Positions 52,840 to 64,000 of a stretch of DNA of 64,000 nt are shown here, piece after piece. Location of the stretch: the NCBI GenBank assembly GCA_913020715.1, contig CAJVZH010000004.1:1-64000 (forward strand), given 5' to 3'. The position numbers and the translations under genes are program-made. Below the pieces are notes generated by a model, which was not told where the DNA came from, ran no database searches, and saw nothing but the letters and a program-made list of their open reading frames with translations. Source of the DNA: an uncultured Gammaproteobacteria bacterium (GTDB lineage: Bacteria > Pseudomonadota > Gammaproteobacteria > PS1 > Pseudothioglobaceae). How positions within the stretch are numbered: position 1 is the stretch's first letter; each line of letters begins with the position of its first letter.

Positions 52840-52863
52840 AAGACTCTCTGCTTTACTTGGTAA

Positions 52864-53865
<1,002 letters not shown>

Positions 53866-53880
53866 CTAACTCCTAATAAA

Positions 53881-55869
53881 TTAACCTAATACCGACTCAA
53901 CAGTAGCAACAACCCTTTCTACTGTGAAACCAAAATGTTTAAACAAATCAGCCGCTGGGGCAGACTCGCCAAACGTTGTCATTGCAACCACGCCACCATC
54001 AAGGCCGACGTACTTATACCAAGAATCTGCAACACCCGCCTCAATTGCAACACGCTTAACACCTGGTGTTAGCACGGAATCTCTGTATGCTTGGTCTTGT
54101 TCGTCAAATGCGTTCGTACATGGCATTGAAACCACGCGAACTTTCTTGTCTGACATTGCATTCGCTGAATCAACCGCAAGCGAGACTTCTGAACCTGTCG
54201 CAATCAAAATAATATCCACATCGCCGTCACAATCTTTCAAGACGTAACCGCCCTTCTCAATATTGGACACTTGCTCCACTGTTCGCTCCATTGGCGTCAA
54301 GTTTTGACGAGAGAAGATTAACGCTGTTGGCGCATCACCTCTTTGCATGGCCACTTTCCAAGAAACGCCAGATTCGATCGCATCACATGCTCTCCAAGTA
54401 TGGAAGTTTGGAATCACGCGCATACTTGCAATTTGTTCAACCGCTTGATGCGTTGGACCGTCTTCACCCAGACCGATAGAGTCATGCGTGTATACGTAAA
54501 TCGTACCAATTTTCATCAAGGCTGACATACGCAGTGAGTTACGCATGTACTCCATAAACATCAAGAATGTTGCGCCATAAACTTTAAAGCCACCGTGCAA
54601 AACCATGCCGTTCATCATTGCTGCCATGCCAAATTCGCGCACACCCCATGAAATGTAGTTGCCATCAGCATTGTCGTGATTAACCACTACTGAGCCCGAC
54701 CAGTTAGTCAGGTTAGAGCCTGTTAGATCTGCTGAACCGCCAAACAATTCCGGCACAACTGGGCCCATTGCTTCGATCGCATTTTGTGAGGCTTTTCTTG
54801 AAGCAATATTGGGCATCTCTTCTTGAGTCTTGGCAATATATTTGTCCATCTCTTCAGAAAAATTAGCCGGCAATTCGCCCGCCATACGGCGCTCAAACTC
54901 GCTCGCTTCAGTAGGGTAAGAAGCGCTATAAGCTCTAAATCGCTCATTCCAATCCAATTCATCCTCTTCGCCTTGCGCTTTGTGATCCCAGCCATCATAA
55001 ATGGCTTGCGGAATTTCAAATGGCGCGTGCGTCCAGCCCAATTGTTCGCGTGTTTTAGCAATCTCTTCGTCACCCAAAGGGGCGCCGTGACAATCGTGCG
55101 TTCCTGCAAGATTTGGCGAGCCGAAACCAATCACAGTGCGTGTGCAAATCAATGTTGGTCTGCCACTCGTCGCTTTTGCTTCAGCGATCGCTGCATTAAT
55201 TTCTTCCGCATCATGGCCATCAACATTGGCAATTACATGCCAACCGTAAGACTTGAAACGACCTGGAACGCCTTTTTCCATCCAGTCGCCAATATGGCCA
55301 TCAATAGAAATATCGTTGTCATCCCAAAATGCAATTAATTTCCCAAGACCCATTGTGCCCGCCATTGCGCAAGACTCGTGAGACAAGCCCTCCATTAAGC
55401 AACCATCGCCCATAAAGGCATAAGTAAAGTGATCAACAATTGCATGGCCTGGCTTATTGAAGGTTGCGGCCATGGTGCGCTCAGCAATAGCCATACCCAC
55501 CGCATTGGTAATGCCTTGACCTAGCGGCCCAGTTGTTGTTTCAACGCCGTCCGCATAACCGTATTCTGGATGACCTGGTGTTTTTGCATGCAGTTGACGA
55601 AAATTTTTGATCTCTTCAATGCTTAAATCAAAGCCAGTCAAATGCAATAATGAGTAAAGCAGCATTGAGCCATGACCGTTAGATAGTACAAAACGATCGC
55701 GATCAGCCCACTTGGCATTGTTTGGGTTATATTTCAGGTGCGAGTTCCACAATACTTCGGCAATATCAGCCATACCCATTGGGGCGCCAGGGTGGCCGGA
55801 CTTAGCCTGTTGCACGGCATCCATACTTAGGGCACGGATAGCGTTTGCTAATACTCTTTGTTCTGACAT
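53881..55869 (-). CDS. tkt: Transketolase
   Basis: [59 protein letters not shown]. Confidence 0.98.
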   Translation of the reverse strand: MSEQRVLANAIRALSMDAVQQAKSGHPGAPMGMADIAEVLWNSHLKYNPNNAKWADRDRFVLSNGHGSMLLYSLLHLTGFDLSIEEIKNFRQLHAKTPGHPEYGYADGVETTTGPLGQGITNAVGMAIAERTMAATFNKPGHAIVDHFTYAFMGDGCLMEGLSHESCAMAGTMGLGKLIAFWDDNDISIDGHIGDWMEKGVPGRFKSYGWHVIANVDGHDAEEINAAIAEAKATSGRPTLICTRTVIGFGSPNLAGTHDCHGAPLGDEEIAKTREQLGWTHAPFEIPQAIYDGWDHKAQGEEDELDWNERFRAYSASYPTEASEFERRMAGELPANFSEEMDKYIAKTQEEMPNIASRKASQNAIEAMGPVVPELFGGSADLTGSNLTNWSGSVVVNHDNADGNYISWGVREFGMAAMMNGMVLHGGFKVYGATFLMFMEYMRNSLRMSALMKIGTIYVYTHDSIGLGEDGPTHQAVEQIASMRVIPNFHTWRACDAIESGVSWKVAMQRGDAPTALIFSRQNLTPMERTVEQVSNIEKGGYVLKDCDGDVDIILIATGSEVSLAVDSANAMSDKKVRVVSMPCTNAFDEQDQAYRDSVLTPGVKRVAIEAGVADSWYKYVGLDGGVVAMTTFGESAPAADLFKHFGFTVERVVATVESVLG

Positions 55870-55902
55870 TGTGGGGCCTTAACTACTATGAAGAAACCTT
55901 GC

Positions 55903-55929
55903 ATTATACCTTAGAGAAAAGCGCGTCAA
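55903..55929 (-). promoter_or_regulatory. Putative tkt operon promoter (TTGACG-N15-TATAAT)
   Basis: Complement of cgtcaa (55924-55929) and attata (55903-55908). Confidence 0.5.
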
Positions 55930-56018
55930 TATCCACATAACACCCGAAAAAATTTCAATTGTACTATACTGTTTTTCCTAAGAAATTACCCCCCAAAGCT
56001 TTGCCGGAGGCCAGATGT

Positions 56019-56047
56019 AAAACAAGCCTCAAATGAGGCTTGTTTTA
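56019..56047 (-). terminator. Intrinsic terminator 3' of fdhA
   Basis: aaaacaagcctc-aaat-gaggcttgtttta perfect hairpin immediately after fdhA. Confidence 0.88.
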
Positions 56048-56066
56048 GTCGTTCTTTTAGAAATTA

Positions 56067-58781
56067 TTAAGAGGCTTTCAAGACATCCACTGCCACAATC
56101 TTATATTCCGGACATTGGGTTTCTTCGTCTGTCACACCACTAGTAACTTCGTTAATTAGCACTTCAGGGAAGTGGAACGTTGTACGAACAACACCCTTCT
56201 TCACTCGATCAGTCACTTGAACATCAAGGGTAACCTCACCACGATCCGACTTCAATGTTGCGCGATCACCCGTTGCCAGATCTTTCGCTTTTGCATCTTT
56301 CGGATTAAGCATAATCACATCTTTTGTCAAGATTTCTACATTTGACGTACGACGTGTCATCGTTGCACAGTTATAGTGCTGGAGCTCACGACTTGTAGTC
56401 AAAATAAACGGATACTTGTCTTTGTGCTGAACCAATTCTTCAGATTCTCTCCAGTCGTAGTAATGGAACTTACCCTTACCAATCTTGAATTCACCAATGT
56501 GTAGAATTTGAGTGTCTTCGCCTTTTTTGTTGACTGGCCACTGTAGACCCATTGGGCTAGCGCTTAGGCCTTCCCAAGTTACACCTTCAAAGAAAGAAAC
56601 AACATCAGCAACTTCTTTCAACACTTCAGCCGCATCGTAATCTGGCTGATCAAAGCCTAGCGTGCGCATCATTTCAACAATGATTTGACCGTCAGTCTTA
56701 CAACCTTTAAGAGGCTTAACCGCAGCATTTACTTGCTGGATTCTACGCTCAGTATTAGTAAATGTACCGCTCTTCTCAAGGAAGGTTGAGCCAGGCAGAA
56801 CAACGTCAGCCATCTTCGATGTTTCCGTCATAAAGATTTCTTGCACAACAAGTAAGTCTAGGGCTTCCATACTCTTCTTCACATGATGCGTATTCGGATC
56901 TGTCTGCACGACATCCTCCGCAAAAATCCAAAGCGCTTTCACTGAGCCATCAATCGCACCATCAAACATTTCAGGAATTTTCTTACCGTCCGTTGTTGGT
57001 GATGGTACACCAAATTTCTCTTCGTAATATTCTTGAACTTCTTTTTGATCCATCCATAAGTAGCCCGGACCATGATGAGGTTGACAACCCATGTCGGCTG
57101 CGCCTTGAACGTTGTTCTGGCCACGTAGCGGGTTAACACCAACACCTGGACGGCCTAAGTTGCCTGTCATCATTGCCAAGTTAGCAATTAGCATCACTGT
57201 CTGTGAGCCTTGAGAGTGCTCAGTAACACCAAGACCATGGAACTCCATCGCATTGTTAGCGCTAGCATAAGCAATAGCAACTGCTTTAACATCTTCCGTA
57301 CTAACACCACAGATTGCAGACATAGCATCAACATCAAGCTCTCTGATTTGATCGATAAATTCAGCACCGCCTTCACAACGCTCTTCAATAAACGCCTTAT
57401 CAAGAAGGTCCGCCTCAACAATGTAGTATTGAATCATGTTGAGCAATGCAACGTTTGTGCCTGGCTTTAATTGCAAGTGGTGATCAGCCATACGAGCAAG
57501 CTCTGTTTTAACCGGGTCGATCACGATTAAGGTTGCACCTGACATCGCTTGTTGTTTAATTTTCGCACCAGTTACCGGATGTGCCGCTAATGGGTTTGCA
57601 CCAATAACAATCATCAAATCCGCTAATGGAATATCCGCTGTTGAGTTTGTGCCCGCACCCGTACCGAATGCTTGTTGCATGCCCCAAGCTGTCGGCGAGT
57701 GGCAAACACGCGCACAACAGTCAATATTGTTGGTTCCGACAACTTGTCGAATCATTTTCTGGAAAAGGAAATTTTCTTCATTCGTACAACGTGCTGAAGA
57801 AATACCCGCTATCGCATCAGGACCGTGCTCGGCCTTGATTGATTCAAATTTGTCTTTAATATAACCGAATGCCTCTTCCCATGAACAAGGAACCAGCTCG
57901 CCATTTTTTCTAATCAATGGTGATGTAAGGCGGTCTTCATGATTGTAGAATTTAAAGGCATAACGACCTTTCAAACAAGTATGGCCAGCGTTAACCGCAT
58001 CTTGAGGCGCGCGAATTGACAATACCTCGTTGTTCTTAACCGCCACTTCTAGGTTGCAACCTACACCGCAGTATGAACAAATTGTACGCACTGTTTTGTC
58101 CGCTTCAACAGACTTCGATTGGAAGACATCCGAAATCGCTGAAGTTGGGCAAGTTTGCGCACAAGCGCCACATGAAACACAAGACGAATCACCGAACAAC
58201 ATATCATTATCGGTAGTAATACGTGATTCAAAACCACGGCCCGTCATTGTCAATGTGAACTGGCCTTGGACTTCGTCACAAGCTCGCACACAACGCGAGC
58301 AATTAATACACTTGGACAGATCCATACGCATGTAAGCATGGCTTAAGTCTTTTTCACGATCAATGTGGTTAGCGCCTTTGGCGTAACGAATTTTTCTTAC
58401 ACCAACACTGGCAGCAACGTCTTGTAGCTCGCAGTTGCCATTCACTTCACAAGTTAGGCACTCAGGTGGATGATCACTTAAGACCAGCTCAACAATGTTT
58501 CTACGCAGTGTTTTAATGCTATCAGAGTTAGTCGAAACATGCATACCCGGATTGATTGGTGTATGACATGAAGCAACCGTTCTACTAGGGCCGTCTGCGT
58601 TAAACTGAACCTCTACCGAGCAAACGCGACAAGCGCCGTAAGGCTTCAAGTTGGTATCGTCACAAAGTGTTGGAATGATTTTATCACCCAGCGCCTTGTT
58701 GGTAAATTCTAGAATTGAAGTTGAATCATCAAAAGGAAATTCAACGCCATCAATAAATACGCCTTGTGGATTATCTGACAT
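56067..58781 (-). CDS. fdhA: Formate dehydrogenase alpha subunit (cysteine type, NuoG-like Fe-S N-terminus)
   Basis: 2Fe-2S CRVCSVEVQ; ferredoxin clusters CINCSRCVRACDE/CVSCGACAQTCP; molybdopterin domain CSYCGVGCNLEV; Cys (no UGA) in CCARVCHSPT. The start at 58781 (MSDNPQG) is preferred. Confidence 0.95.
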   Translation of the reverse strand: MSDNPQGVFIDGVEFPFDDSTSILEFTNKALGDKIIPTLCDDTNLKPYGACRVCSVEVQFNADGPSRTVASCHTPINPGMHVSTNSDSIKTLRRNIVELVLSDHPPECLTCEVNGNCELQDVAASVGVRKIRYAKGANHIDREKDLSHAYMRMDLSKCINCSRCVRACDEVQGQFTLTMTGRGFESRITTDNDMLFGDSSCVSCGACAQTCPTSAISDVFQSKSVEADKTVRTICSYCGVGCNLEVAVKNNEVLSIRAPQDAVNAGHTCLKGRYAFKFYNHEDRLTSPLIRKNGELVPCSWEEAFGYIKDKFESIKAEHGPDAIAGISSARCTNEENFLFQKMIRQVVGTNNIDCCARVCHSPTAWGMQQAFGTGAGTNSTADIPLADLMIVIGANPLAAHPVTGAKIKQQAMSGATLIVIDPVKTELARMADHHLQLKPGTNVALLNMIQYYIVEADLLDKAFIEERCEGGAEFIDQIRELDVDAMSAICGVSTEDVKAVAIAYASANNAMEFHGLGVTEHSQGSQTVMLIANLAMMTGNLGRPGVGVNPLRGQNNVQGAADMGCQPHHGPGYLWMDQKEVQEYYEEKFGVPSPTTDGKKIPEMFDGAIDGSVKALWIFAEDVVQTDPNTHHVKKSMEALDLLVVQEIFMTETSKMADVVLPGSTFLEKSGTFTNTERRIQQVNAAVKPLKGCKTDGQIIVEMMRTLGFDQPDYDAAEVLKEVADVVSFFEGVTWEGLSASPMGLQWPVNKKGEDTQILHIGEFKIGKGKFHYYDWRESEELVQHKDKYPFILTTSRELQHYNCATMTRRTSNVEILTKDVIMLNPKDAKAKDLATGDRATLKSDRGEVTLDVQVTDRVKKGVVRTTFHFPEVLINEVTSGVTDEETQCPEYKIVAVDVLKAS

Positions 58782-58782
58782 A

Positions 58783-60423
58783 TTATTTCTCCATGTAAGG
58801 TTTAAACTCATCGGCACAATGCTCGAGTAAGTTTTTAACAGGAAGAGGCAAACCGCCACCAAGAGCACATAATGAGCCCGCTTCCATTGTTTCTAATAAG
58901 TCTTGAATCAGCTCTTCTGAAAACTTCTGATTGCCTTCTATCGCCGATTGTAACATTTCTTTTCCACGAGTGGCGCCCAAACGACATGGGAAGCACTTAC
59001 CACAAGACTCGTGAGCAGTGAATTCAAACAGGTGCTTTGCATACTCTACCGCTGAAAACGATTCGGGAATACAAACGAAGCTCGCATGCCCCATTAAGAA
59101 ACCACCTTCATCAAACGACTCAAAATCTAGCGTTAATGTGCGAAGAATATCAATCGGTACACAGCCGCCCAATGGGCCGCCAACTTGGATAACTTTGATG
59201 TCATCATTAAAGCCACCGCCAATGTCATCAATAATGATGTTCATTGGTGTTGCCATATCGACTTCATAAAGCCCAGGATTGTTAAAGTAGCCGTCCAAAG
59301 AAATTAACTTGGTACCTGTTGAGCGGCCGTTACCAATTTTCTTGAATGCCTCTCCACCAAGCTTAAAAATTGCTGGCACTGCAGCCAAACTTTCAACATT
59401 ATTCACAACTGTTGGTTTTTTGTACAAACCTTCAACCGTTGGGAATGGAGGGCGAACGTCCACTTCAGCGCGTCGGCCTTCGATAGAGGCAATAAGTGCT
59501 GTCTCTTCACCACAAATGTAGGCGCCTTGACCTTCAACAACGCTCATGTCAAAGTTAAAACCAGTCCCTAGAATATTATCGCCCAATAAACCAAGTTCGC
59601 GCAATTTAGCTAGCGCATCATCGGTTGCTTTAATCGACTCTGGATACTCACCACGAATGTATAGGAAGCCCTGCTTTGAGCCAATAAGGTAACCACAAAT
59701 GGCCATTCCAAACAATACTTTAAGAGTTTGCTCTTCCAGAAGGTATCTGTCAGAGAATGCACCCGGATCACCTTCGTCAGCGTTACAAACAACGTATTTA
59801 GCGCTCGCCTCTTGTGCTTGACAAAATTCCCACTTCATACCAGTAGGGAAGCCTGCGCCACCACGACCGCGTAGGCCGGACTCTTTAAGGGTGTTGATTA
59901 GTTCTGCTTTGTCTGCTGCAAAGCAAGTTTCTAGTAATTCCTTGAAATCATCGTATGATGAGAATATGTCATCTTCGACTAGAAATGAAGTGTCTGAATA
60001 TGACTTCATTGTGTAATCTGGACTGGTGTGATCACCGGCAATAATGGTGTCTAGTTTGTTGATATCGTCGCCAGAGTAGTTTTGGCCGTCAATATTAAAT
60101 GCACTGTTTTCGTAACACCTGCCTAGACAAATCATCTCACCGACATTTTCTGCGCCGAATTTAGCGTTTAACTTGTCAGAAACATCGCCTTGTGTGCCGC
60201 GACACAAGCAAGCACTGCCAGTACACACATAAGCTTTTTTGCTTTTAAAGTCTTCGCTAAAGAAGTCGTAAAAACTCTTGGTACTGTGGATGGTTGAAAC
60301 ACCCAAGTTGTACTCGCCAGCTAACTGGTTGTCAGCTGCTTCAGTAGGGCTTGCTGCAATTTTACCAAACAAGCTGTTTTTGTCGTCTTTTTTACCCGAC
60401 AATAAACTGATATTTCTAGACAT
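58783..60423 (-). CDS. fdhB: NAD-dependent formate dehydrogenase beta subunit (NuoE-like + NuoF domains)
   Basis: CTGSACLCRGTQGD...CLGRCYENSAF thioredoxin-like 2Fe-2S; GLRGRGGAGFPTGMKWEFC; ESCGKCFPCRLGA. Confidence 0.93.
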   Translation of the reverse strand: MSRNISLLSGKKDDKNSLFGKIAASPTEAADNQLAGEYNLGVSTIHSTKSFYDFFSEDFKSKKAYVCTGSACLCRGTQGDVSDKLNAKFGAENVGEMICLGRCYENSAFNIDGQNYSGDDINKLDTIIAGDHTSPDYTMKSYSDTSFLVEDDIFSSYDDFKELLETCFAADKAELINTLKESGLRGRGGAGFPTGMKWEFCQAQEASAKYVVCNADEGDPGAFSDRYLLEEQTLKVLFGMAICGYLIGSKQGFLYIRGEYPESIKATDDALAKLRELGLLGDNILGTGFNFDMSVVEGQGAYICGEETALIASIEGRRAEVDVRPPFPTVEGLYKKPTVVNNVESLAAVPAIFKLGGEAFKKIGNGRSTGTKLISLDGYFNNPGLYEVDMATPMNIIIDDIGGGFNDDIKVIQVGGPLGGCVPIDILRTLTLDFESFDEGGFLMGHASFVCIPESFSAVEYAKHLFEFTAHESCGKCFPCRLGATRGKEMLQSAIEGNQKFSEELIQDLLETMEAGSLCALGGGLPLPVKNLLEHCADEFKPYMEK

Positions 60424-60431
60424 TCAATCTC

Positions 60432-61283
60432 CTAAGACTGTTTGATGCGCCAAGCACCATTATAAATATTATATTTGTTTTTCTTGATAAAACCGATTAA
60501 AGTGATATCAAATTTCCTTGCTAAATCTAGGGCTAATGAGGTTGGCGCCCCAATTCCAGCTATCATTCCTATTCCCGCCATCAGCGTTTTTTGGATGATA
60601 TCAAAGCCCAGTCTTCCCGAACACATGACAAATTGCTCGCTTGGGTTCAGCATATCGTTACTTCTTACGTGCCCAATAAGCTTATCAAGCGCATTGTGCC
60701 TGCCCACATCTTCAGCCAAGTGCAGCAACTCACCACTAGCACTAATAAGGCCGCTAGCATGAACACCGCCAGTATTGGCAAACTGCTCTTGTCTTGCTCT
60801 TAATATATCAGGCAATTTCGTAATTAAATCAACACTCACTACAGGCATTGATTTGTCTATCTGTGGCTCATAGGCAATTTCAATTGCATTTAGCGTGCCT
60901 TTGCCACAAACCCCGCAGCTCGAACTCACCATAAAATGGCGTTGTAAATTCTTTAAATCCAGTTGATTTCCTTTGCCCAATGTAACCAGCAAAGAATTAT
61001 CAACATCGTAGAGGCCTTTGTTTGTGCCTCTTGGCGCAACACTCTCGATCGCGCTCTTGTCATTAATGACACCTTCAGAAAACAGAATGCCGGAAACCAA
61101 TGAATTATCATCGCCCGGCGTCCTCATGGTGACCATTAGTGGCTCTTCAATCCACCCCCCATTTGAGAAATATCGTATGATAATCTCAAGTGGCTCTTCT
61201 ATTGCGATACAGTCGCTAGCACTCCGTACGGTTGAATTCTCAACCCTGTGAATGTCGTAGTTAACTGTATCGCTAACAGTCAT
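60432..61283 (-). CDS. fdhD: Formate dehydrogenase accessory sulfurtransferase FdhD
   Basis: SSCGVCGKGTL; TGGVHASGL; EDVGRHNALDKLIG; CSGRLGFDIIQK. Confidence 0.96.
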   Translation of the reverse strand: MTVSDTVNYDIHRVENSTVRSASDCIAIEEPLEIIIRYFSNGGWIEEPLMVTMRTPGDDNSLVSGILFSEGVINDKSAIESVAPRGTNKGLYDVDNSLLVTLGKGNQLDLKNLQRHFMVSSSCGVCGKGTLNAIEIAYEPQIDKSMPVVSVDLITKLPDILRARQEQFANTGGVHASGLISASGELLHLAEDVGRHNALDKLIGHVRSNDMLNPSEQFVMCSGRLGFDIIQKTLMAGIGMIAGIGAPTSLALDLARKFDITLIGFIKKNKYNIYNGAWRIKQS

Positions 61284-61287
61284 AGAT

Positions 61288-62967
61288 TTAGAATAGGCCT
61301 TGTACTAGCCCTTCGCTATCTAGATGAATCTTGTCTGCTGCAGGAGATCTTGGCAGACCAGGCATTGTCATAATAGCACCACAAACAACAACAACAAATT
61401 CCGCACCCGCTGATAATCTTACTTCACGGATTGACATTGAATGGCCAGTAGGCGCACCTAGTAATTGCGGATCTGTTGAGAATGAATATTGTGTTTTAGC
61501 AATACAAACTGGCAAATGACCGAAGCCGTTGTCCTGGTACCAAGCAAGCTTATCCCTAACAACTTTATCAGCTAAAACTTCGTCAGCGTGGTAAAGCGTC
61601 TTTGCAATTGTTTCAACTTTCTCGAATAATGGCATTTCATCGTCGTAAAGCGTCTTGAATTGAGAGGCGCCTGACTCAGCTAATGCAACAACTTTTTCAG
61701 CTAGATCGATTGCACCATCGCCACCATGCTCCCAGTGACTTGAGACACTCACGTCAACATGGAACTGCTTACAGTACTCTCTGATCACTTCAAATTCAGC
61801 TTCAGTATCTGTAACAAAGTTATTAATACCAACAACAATTGGAACACCGAACTGGCTTAAGTTGCGAATGTGTCTACCTAGGTTTACACAACCCTTAAGT
61901 AACGCTTCTGTGTTCTCTGTATTTAGATCAGCTTTAGCAACGCCACCTTGGTGCTTAAGAGCACGAATCGTAGCAACTAATACTACTGCGTCTGGCGCTA
62001 GGTCAGCCTTACGACACTTGATGTCGAAGAACTTCTCAGCACCTAAGTCAGCACCGAAGCCGGCCTCTGTTACTGTGTACTCAGACATTTTAAGCGCTGT
62101 CTTAGTAGCAATAACTGAATTACAACCGTGAGCAATGTTAGCGAATGGACCGCCGTGAATAATCGCCGGGTTGCCCTCTAATGTTTGTACGATATTTGGT
62201 CTGAAAGCGTCTTTAAGTAGCACTGTCATTGCGTGGTGAGCGTTGATCTGCTTCGCTCTTACTGGCACCATGTCACGCGTGTAAGCAACAATGATGTTGC
62301 CCAATCTTTCTTCAAGCTCTGCAAGGTTTTCAGAAAGACAGAAAATTGCCATAACTTCTGATGCAACCGTAATATCAAAGCCGTCTTCACGCGGATAGCC
62401 GTTTGTAGAGCCGCCTAAAGATGAAGTAATCGTACGAAGTGAACGATCGTTCATATCGACAACACGACGGAAAGCAACTTTTCTACTATCGATGTTTAGT
62501 GAGTTACCCCAGTAAATATGGTTGTCAATCATCGCAGACAACAAGCTGTGTGCAGATGTGATTGCGTGGAAGTCGCCTGTGAAGTGAAGATTAATATCTT
62601 CCATTGGGATTACTTGAGCGTAACCACCACCGGCAGCACCACCTTTCATACCAAAACAAGGACCTAAGCTCGGCTCACGCAAACATACTGTTGCTTGCTT
62701 GCCGATTTTGTTTAAGCCGTCTGTCAGACCAACCGAAGTTGTTGTCTTGCCTTCACCAGCTGGCGTTGGCGTTACCGCAGTAACCAAGATTAGCTTGCCA
62801 TCTTCATTGCCTTGAACTGCGTCAATAGCTTTCCATGAAAGTTTGGCCTTATCATGACCAAAAGGAACTAAATCCTCTTTACCGATATTAAGTTTTGCGC
62901 CAATGTCATTAATATGCTCGCCAGTGGCTAGTCTTGCAATCTCAATATCTGATTTATATTCGCTCAT
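61288..62967 (-). CDS. fhs: Formate--tetrahydrofolate ligase
   Basis: [60 protein letters not shown]. The start at 62967 (MSEYKSD) with RBS AGGAG is preferred. Confidence 0.98.
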   Translation of the reverse strand: MSEYKSDIEIARLATGEHINDIGAKLNIGKEDLVPFGHDKAKLSWKAIDAVQGNEDGKLILVTAVTPTPAGEGKTTTSVGLTDGLNKIGKQATVCLREPSLGPCFGMKGGAAGGGYAQVIPMEDINLHFTGDFHAITSAHSLLSAMIDNHIYWGNSLNIDSRKVAFRRVVDMNDRSLRTITSSLGGSTNGYPREDGFDITVASEVMAIFCLSENLAELEERLGNIIVAYTRDMVPVRAKQINAHHAMTVLLKDAFRPNIVQTLEGNPAIIHGGPFANIAHGCNSVIATKTALKMSEYTVTEAGFGADLGAEKFFDIKCRKADLAPDAVVLVATIRALKHQGGVAKADLNTENTEALLKGCVNLGRHIRNLSQFGVPIVVGINNFVTDTEAEFEVIREYCKQFHVDVSVSSHWEHGGDGAIDLAEKVVALAESGASQFKTLYDDEMPLFEKVETIAKTLYHADEVLADKVVRDKLAWYQDNGFGHLPVCIAKTQYSFSTDPQLLGAPTGHSMSIREVRLSAGAEFVVVVCGAIMTMPGLPRSPAADKIHLDSEGLVQGLF

Positions 62968-63000
62968 GTATTCTCCTGAATATAGTATAAAAACAAAAAT

Positions 63001-63071
63001 AGAGAGGTACAAAAATCCATCATCACTCGGAATTGTTTACATTCCAGTGAAAATGAGCCTTCTCCCTCTCT
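63001..63071 (-). ncRNA. Candidate structured cis-regulatory leader RNA upstream of fhs
   Basis: 7-bp outer helix AGAGAGG (63071-63065)/CCTCTCT (63007-63001). Inner helix TCACTGGAAT/ATTCC(G)AGTGA (63050-63041/63033-63023) with one bulged G. Purine-rich internal loop GAGAAGG. U-rich tail follows P1. Confidence 0.55.
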
Positions 63072-63092
63072 TAAAAAATTAACTTCTGATGC

Positions 63093-63120
63093 GTATTATC
63101 TTATCTTTCAACTAAAGCAA
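63093..63120 (-). promoter_or_regulatory. Putative fhs promoter (TTGCTT-N16-TAATAC)
   Basis: Minus-strand -35 63120-63115 and -10 63098-63093, upstream of the structured leader. Confidence 0.45.
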
Positions 63121-63230
63121 TAGTAAAAAAATTCATAACTACGTGAATTCAAATCACCGGATAGTTTAACCCGAATATTATACTTGGACTTTTGCAACAA
63201 CCGTTTTATTTTTGATAGTAGGTTGCTTAT

Positions 63231-63263
63231 TACTTGTAAATGATTGCTGCAAAGATCTCTATA
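63231..63263. repeat. Dispersed intergenic repeat, partial copy C
   Basis: tacttgtaaatgattgctgcaaagatctctata matches the right half of copy B. Confidence 0.5.
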
Positions 63264-64000
63264 TATTTGAATCCTCGAAACTACCCTTACGTTCTGCCAT
63301 ATATGCAAGCAGGGCTTCGTCAATTGCCGGATCAAGTGCTGGCACTTCGTAACTGGCGAGCATTTGCTTGTATTTTTCAGCAGCGATAGCCGCTGTATCC
63401 CGAGAGCCGTCCTCAACCCACTGCTCAAAGCTATTGTCATCCAATACGTCCGACATGTAGAACGCTGTCTTAAAGTTTTTCTCGGTGTGACTGCAACCCA
63501 AAAAGTGAGATTGAGGGCCCACTTCACGAATAGCATCCATCGCTTGGCCGTTCTCGCTCATATCGATACCTTCGACCGATACCCGCATCATGCCCGCTTG
63601 GTCGGCGTCCAAGATGAACTTCTCGTAACTCATGCACAAACCACCCTCAAGCCAACCGGCGGTATGTAGATTGAAGTTAACACTGGCATTAATTGTTGCT
63701 TGCATGGTGTTAGCCGCTTCATAACCGGCTTGTGCATCTGGCATCTTAGCGCCGTTAAAACCACCGCCACTTCTAAACGGCACACCCAATCGCCTTGCAA
63801 GCGCTCCTGAGATGTTCATCATATGGGCGGCTTCTGGCGTACCAAAAGTTGGTGCACCCGATTTCATTGACATTGCTGTAACAAAGTTGCCGTACACAAT
63901 TGGCGCGCCTGGGCGTACCAATTGTGCAAATGCCATACCCGCCATACCTTCTGCAAGACTTTGCGCAGCAACACCGGCAGCCGTCACAGGCGCCATCGCA
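63259..64000 (-). CDS. Trimethylamine methyltransferase (MttB) family protein, C-terminal part (runs off window)
   Basis: QLVRPGAPIVYGNF, MKSGAPTFGTPEA, GLCMSYEKFILDADQAGMM, HFLGCSHTEKNFKTAFYMSDVLDDNSFEQW; no in-frame amber in the visible part. Confidence 0.92.
   Translation of the reverse strand, partial: AMAPVTAAGVAAQSLAEGMAGMAFAQLVRPGAPIVYGNFVTAMSMKSGAPTFGTPEAAHMMNISGALARRLGVPFRSGGGFNGAKMPDAQAGYEAANTMQATINASVNFNLHTAGWLEGGLCMSYEKFILDADQAGMMRVSVEGIDMSENGQAMDAIREVGPQSHFLGCSHTEKNFKTAFYMSDVLDDNSFEQWVEDGSRDTAAIAAEKYKQMLASYEVPALDPAIDEALLAYMAERKGSFEDSNI

Noticed and set aside
54823-55338. 171-aa plus-strand ORF antisense to tkt
   Set aside because: Antisense shadow ORF of a conserved transketolase.
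57000-58000. Possible selenocysteine site in FdhA
   Set aside because: The catalytic position reads as Cys (CCARVCHSPT) and there is no in-frame UGA.
63001-63120. ZTP (pfl) riboswitch assignment for the fhs leader
   Set aside because: The highly conserved 3' CCGCCUGGGC element is absent; left as an unclassified structured leader.
63108-63536. 142-aa minus-strand ORF
   Set aside because: Overlaps the MttB-family CDS in another frame and then intergenic DNA; no family features.
63993-63996. ATG at 63996 as the true start of the MttB-family gene
   Set aside because: The sequence MAPVTAAGVAAQSLAEG is internal to MttB-family proteins; the gene almost certainly continues past 64000.

Overview
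The window is a core-genome stretch from a low-GC marine-type gammaproteobacterium. By gene content it is probably Thioglobaceae/SUP05-like; that is inference, not tested. It opens inside the 5' part of a 16S rRNA gene (minus strand) and ends inside an MttB-family methyltransferase gene (minus strand). Between them are mostly housekeeping genes: mnmE, gshA, mutT-thiE-like, comF, yaaA, gltB, folA, maf, mfd, ispH, accD, trpA, hemE, rpmE, pit, glmU, argS, polA, dapD, ubiA, rluC, tatD, rsmG, mnmG. There is also a tkt-gap-pgk-pyk-fba carbon operon and a C1 cluster (MttB, fhs, fdhB, fdhA, fdhD). I found no CRISPR array, prophage, transposase or tRNA. The best second-look items are: (1) a structured leader RNA with its own promoter upstream of fhs, a riboswitch candidate; (2) three tandem MASE1-like membrane proteins with no output domain, next to a small winged-helix regulator and a 10-bp inverted repeat over the putative promoter; (3) a 73-aa two-helix membrane protein with promoter, 5'-terminal hairpin, strong RBS and perfect terminator; (4) an unannotated 39-aa ORF translationally coupled to a hydrolase; (5) a three-copy dispersed intergenic repeat just 3' of minus-strand genes; (6) a decayed YeiH-type exporter gene beside the rRNA operon; (7) an aquaporin-arsC pair next to a Pit phosphate transporter.
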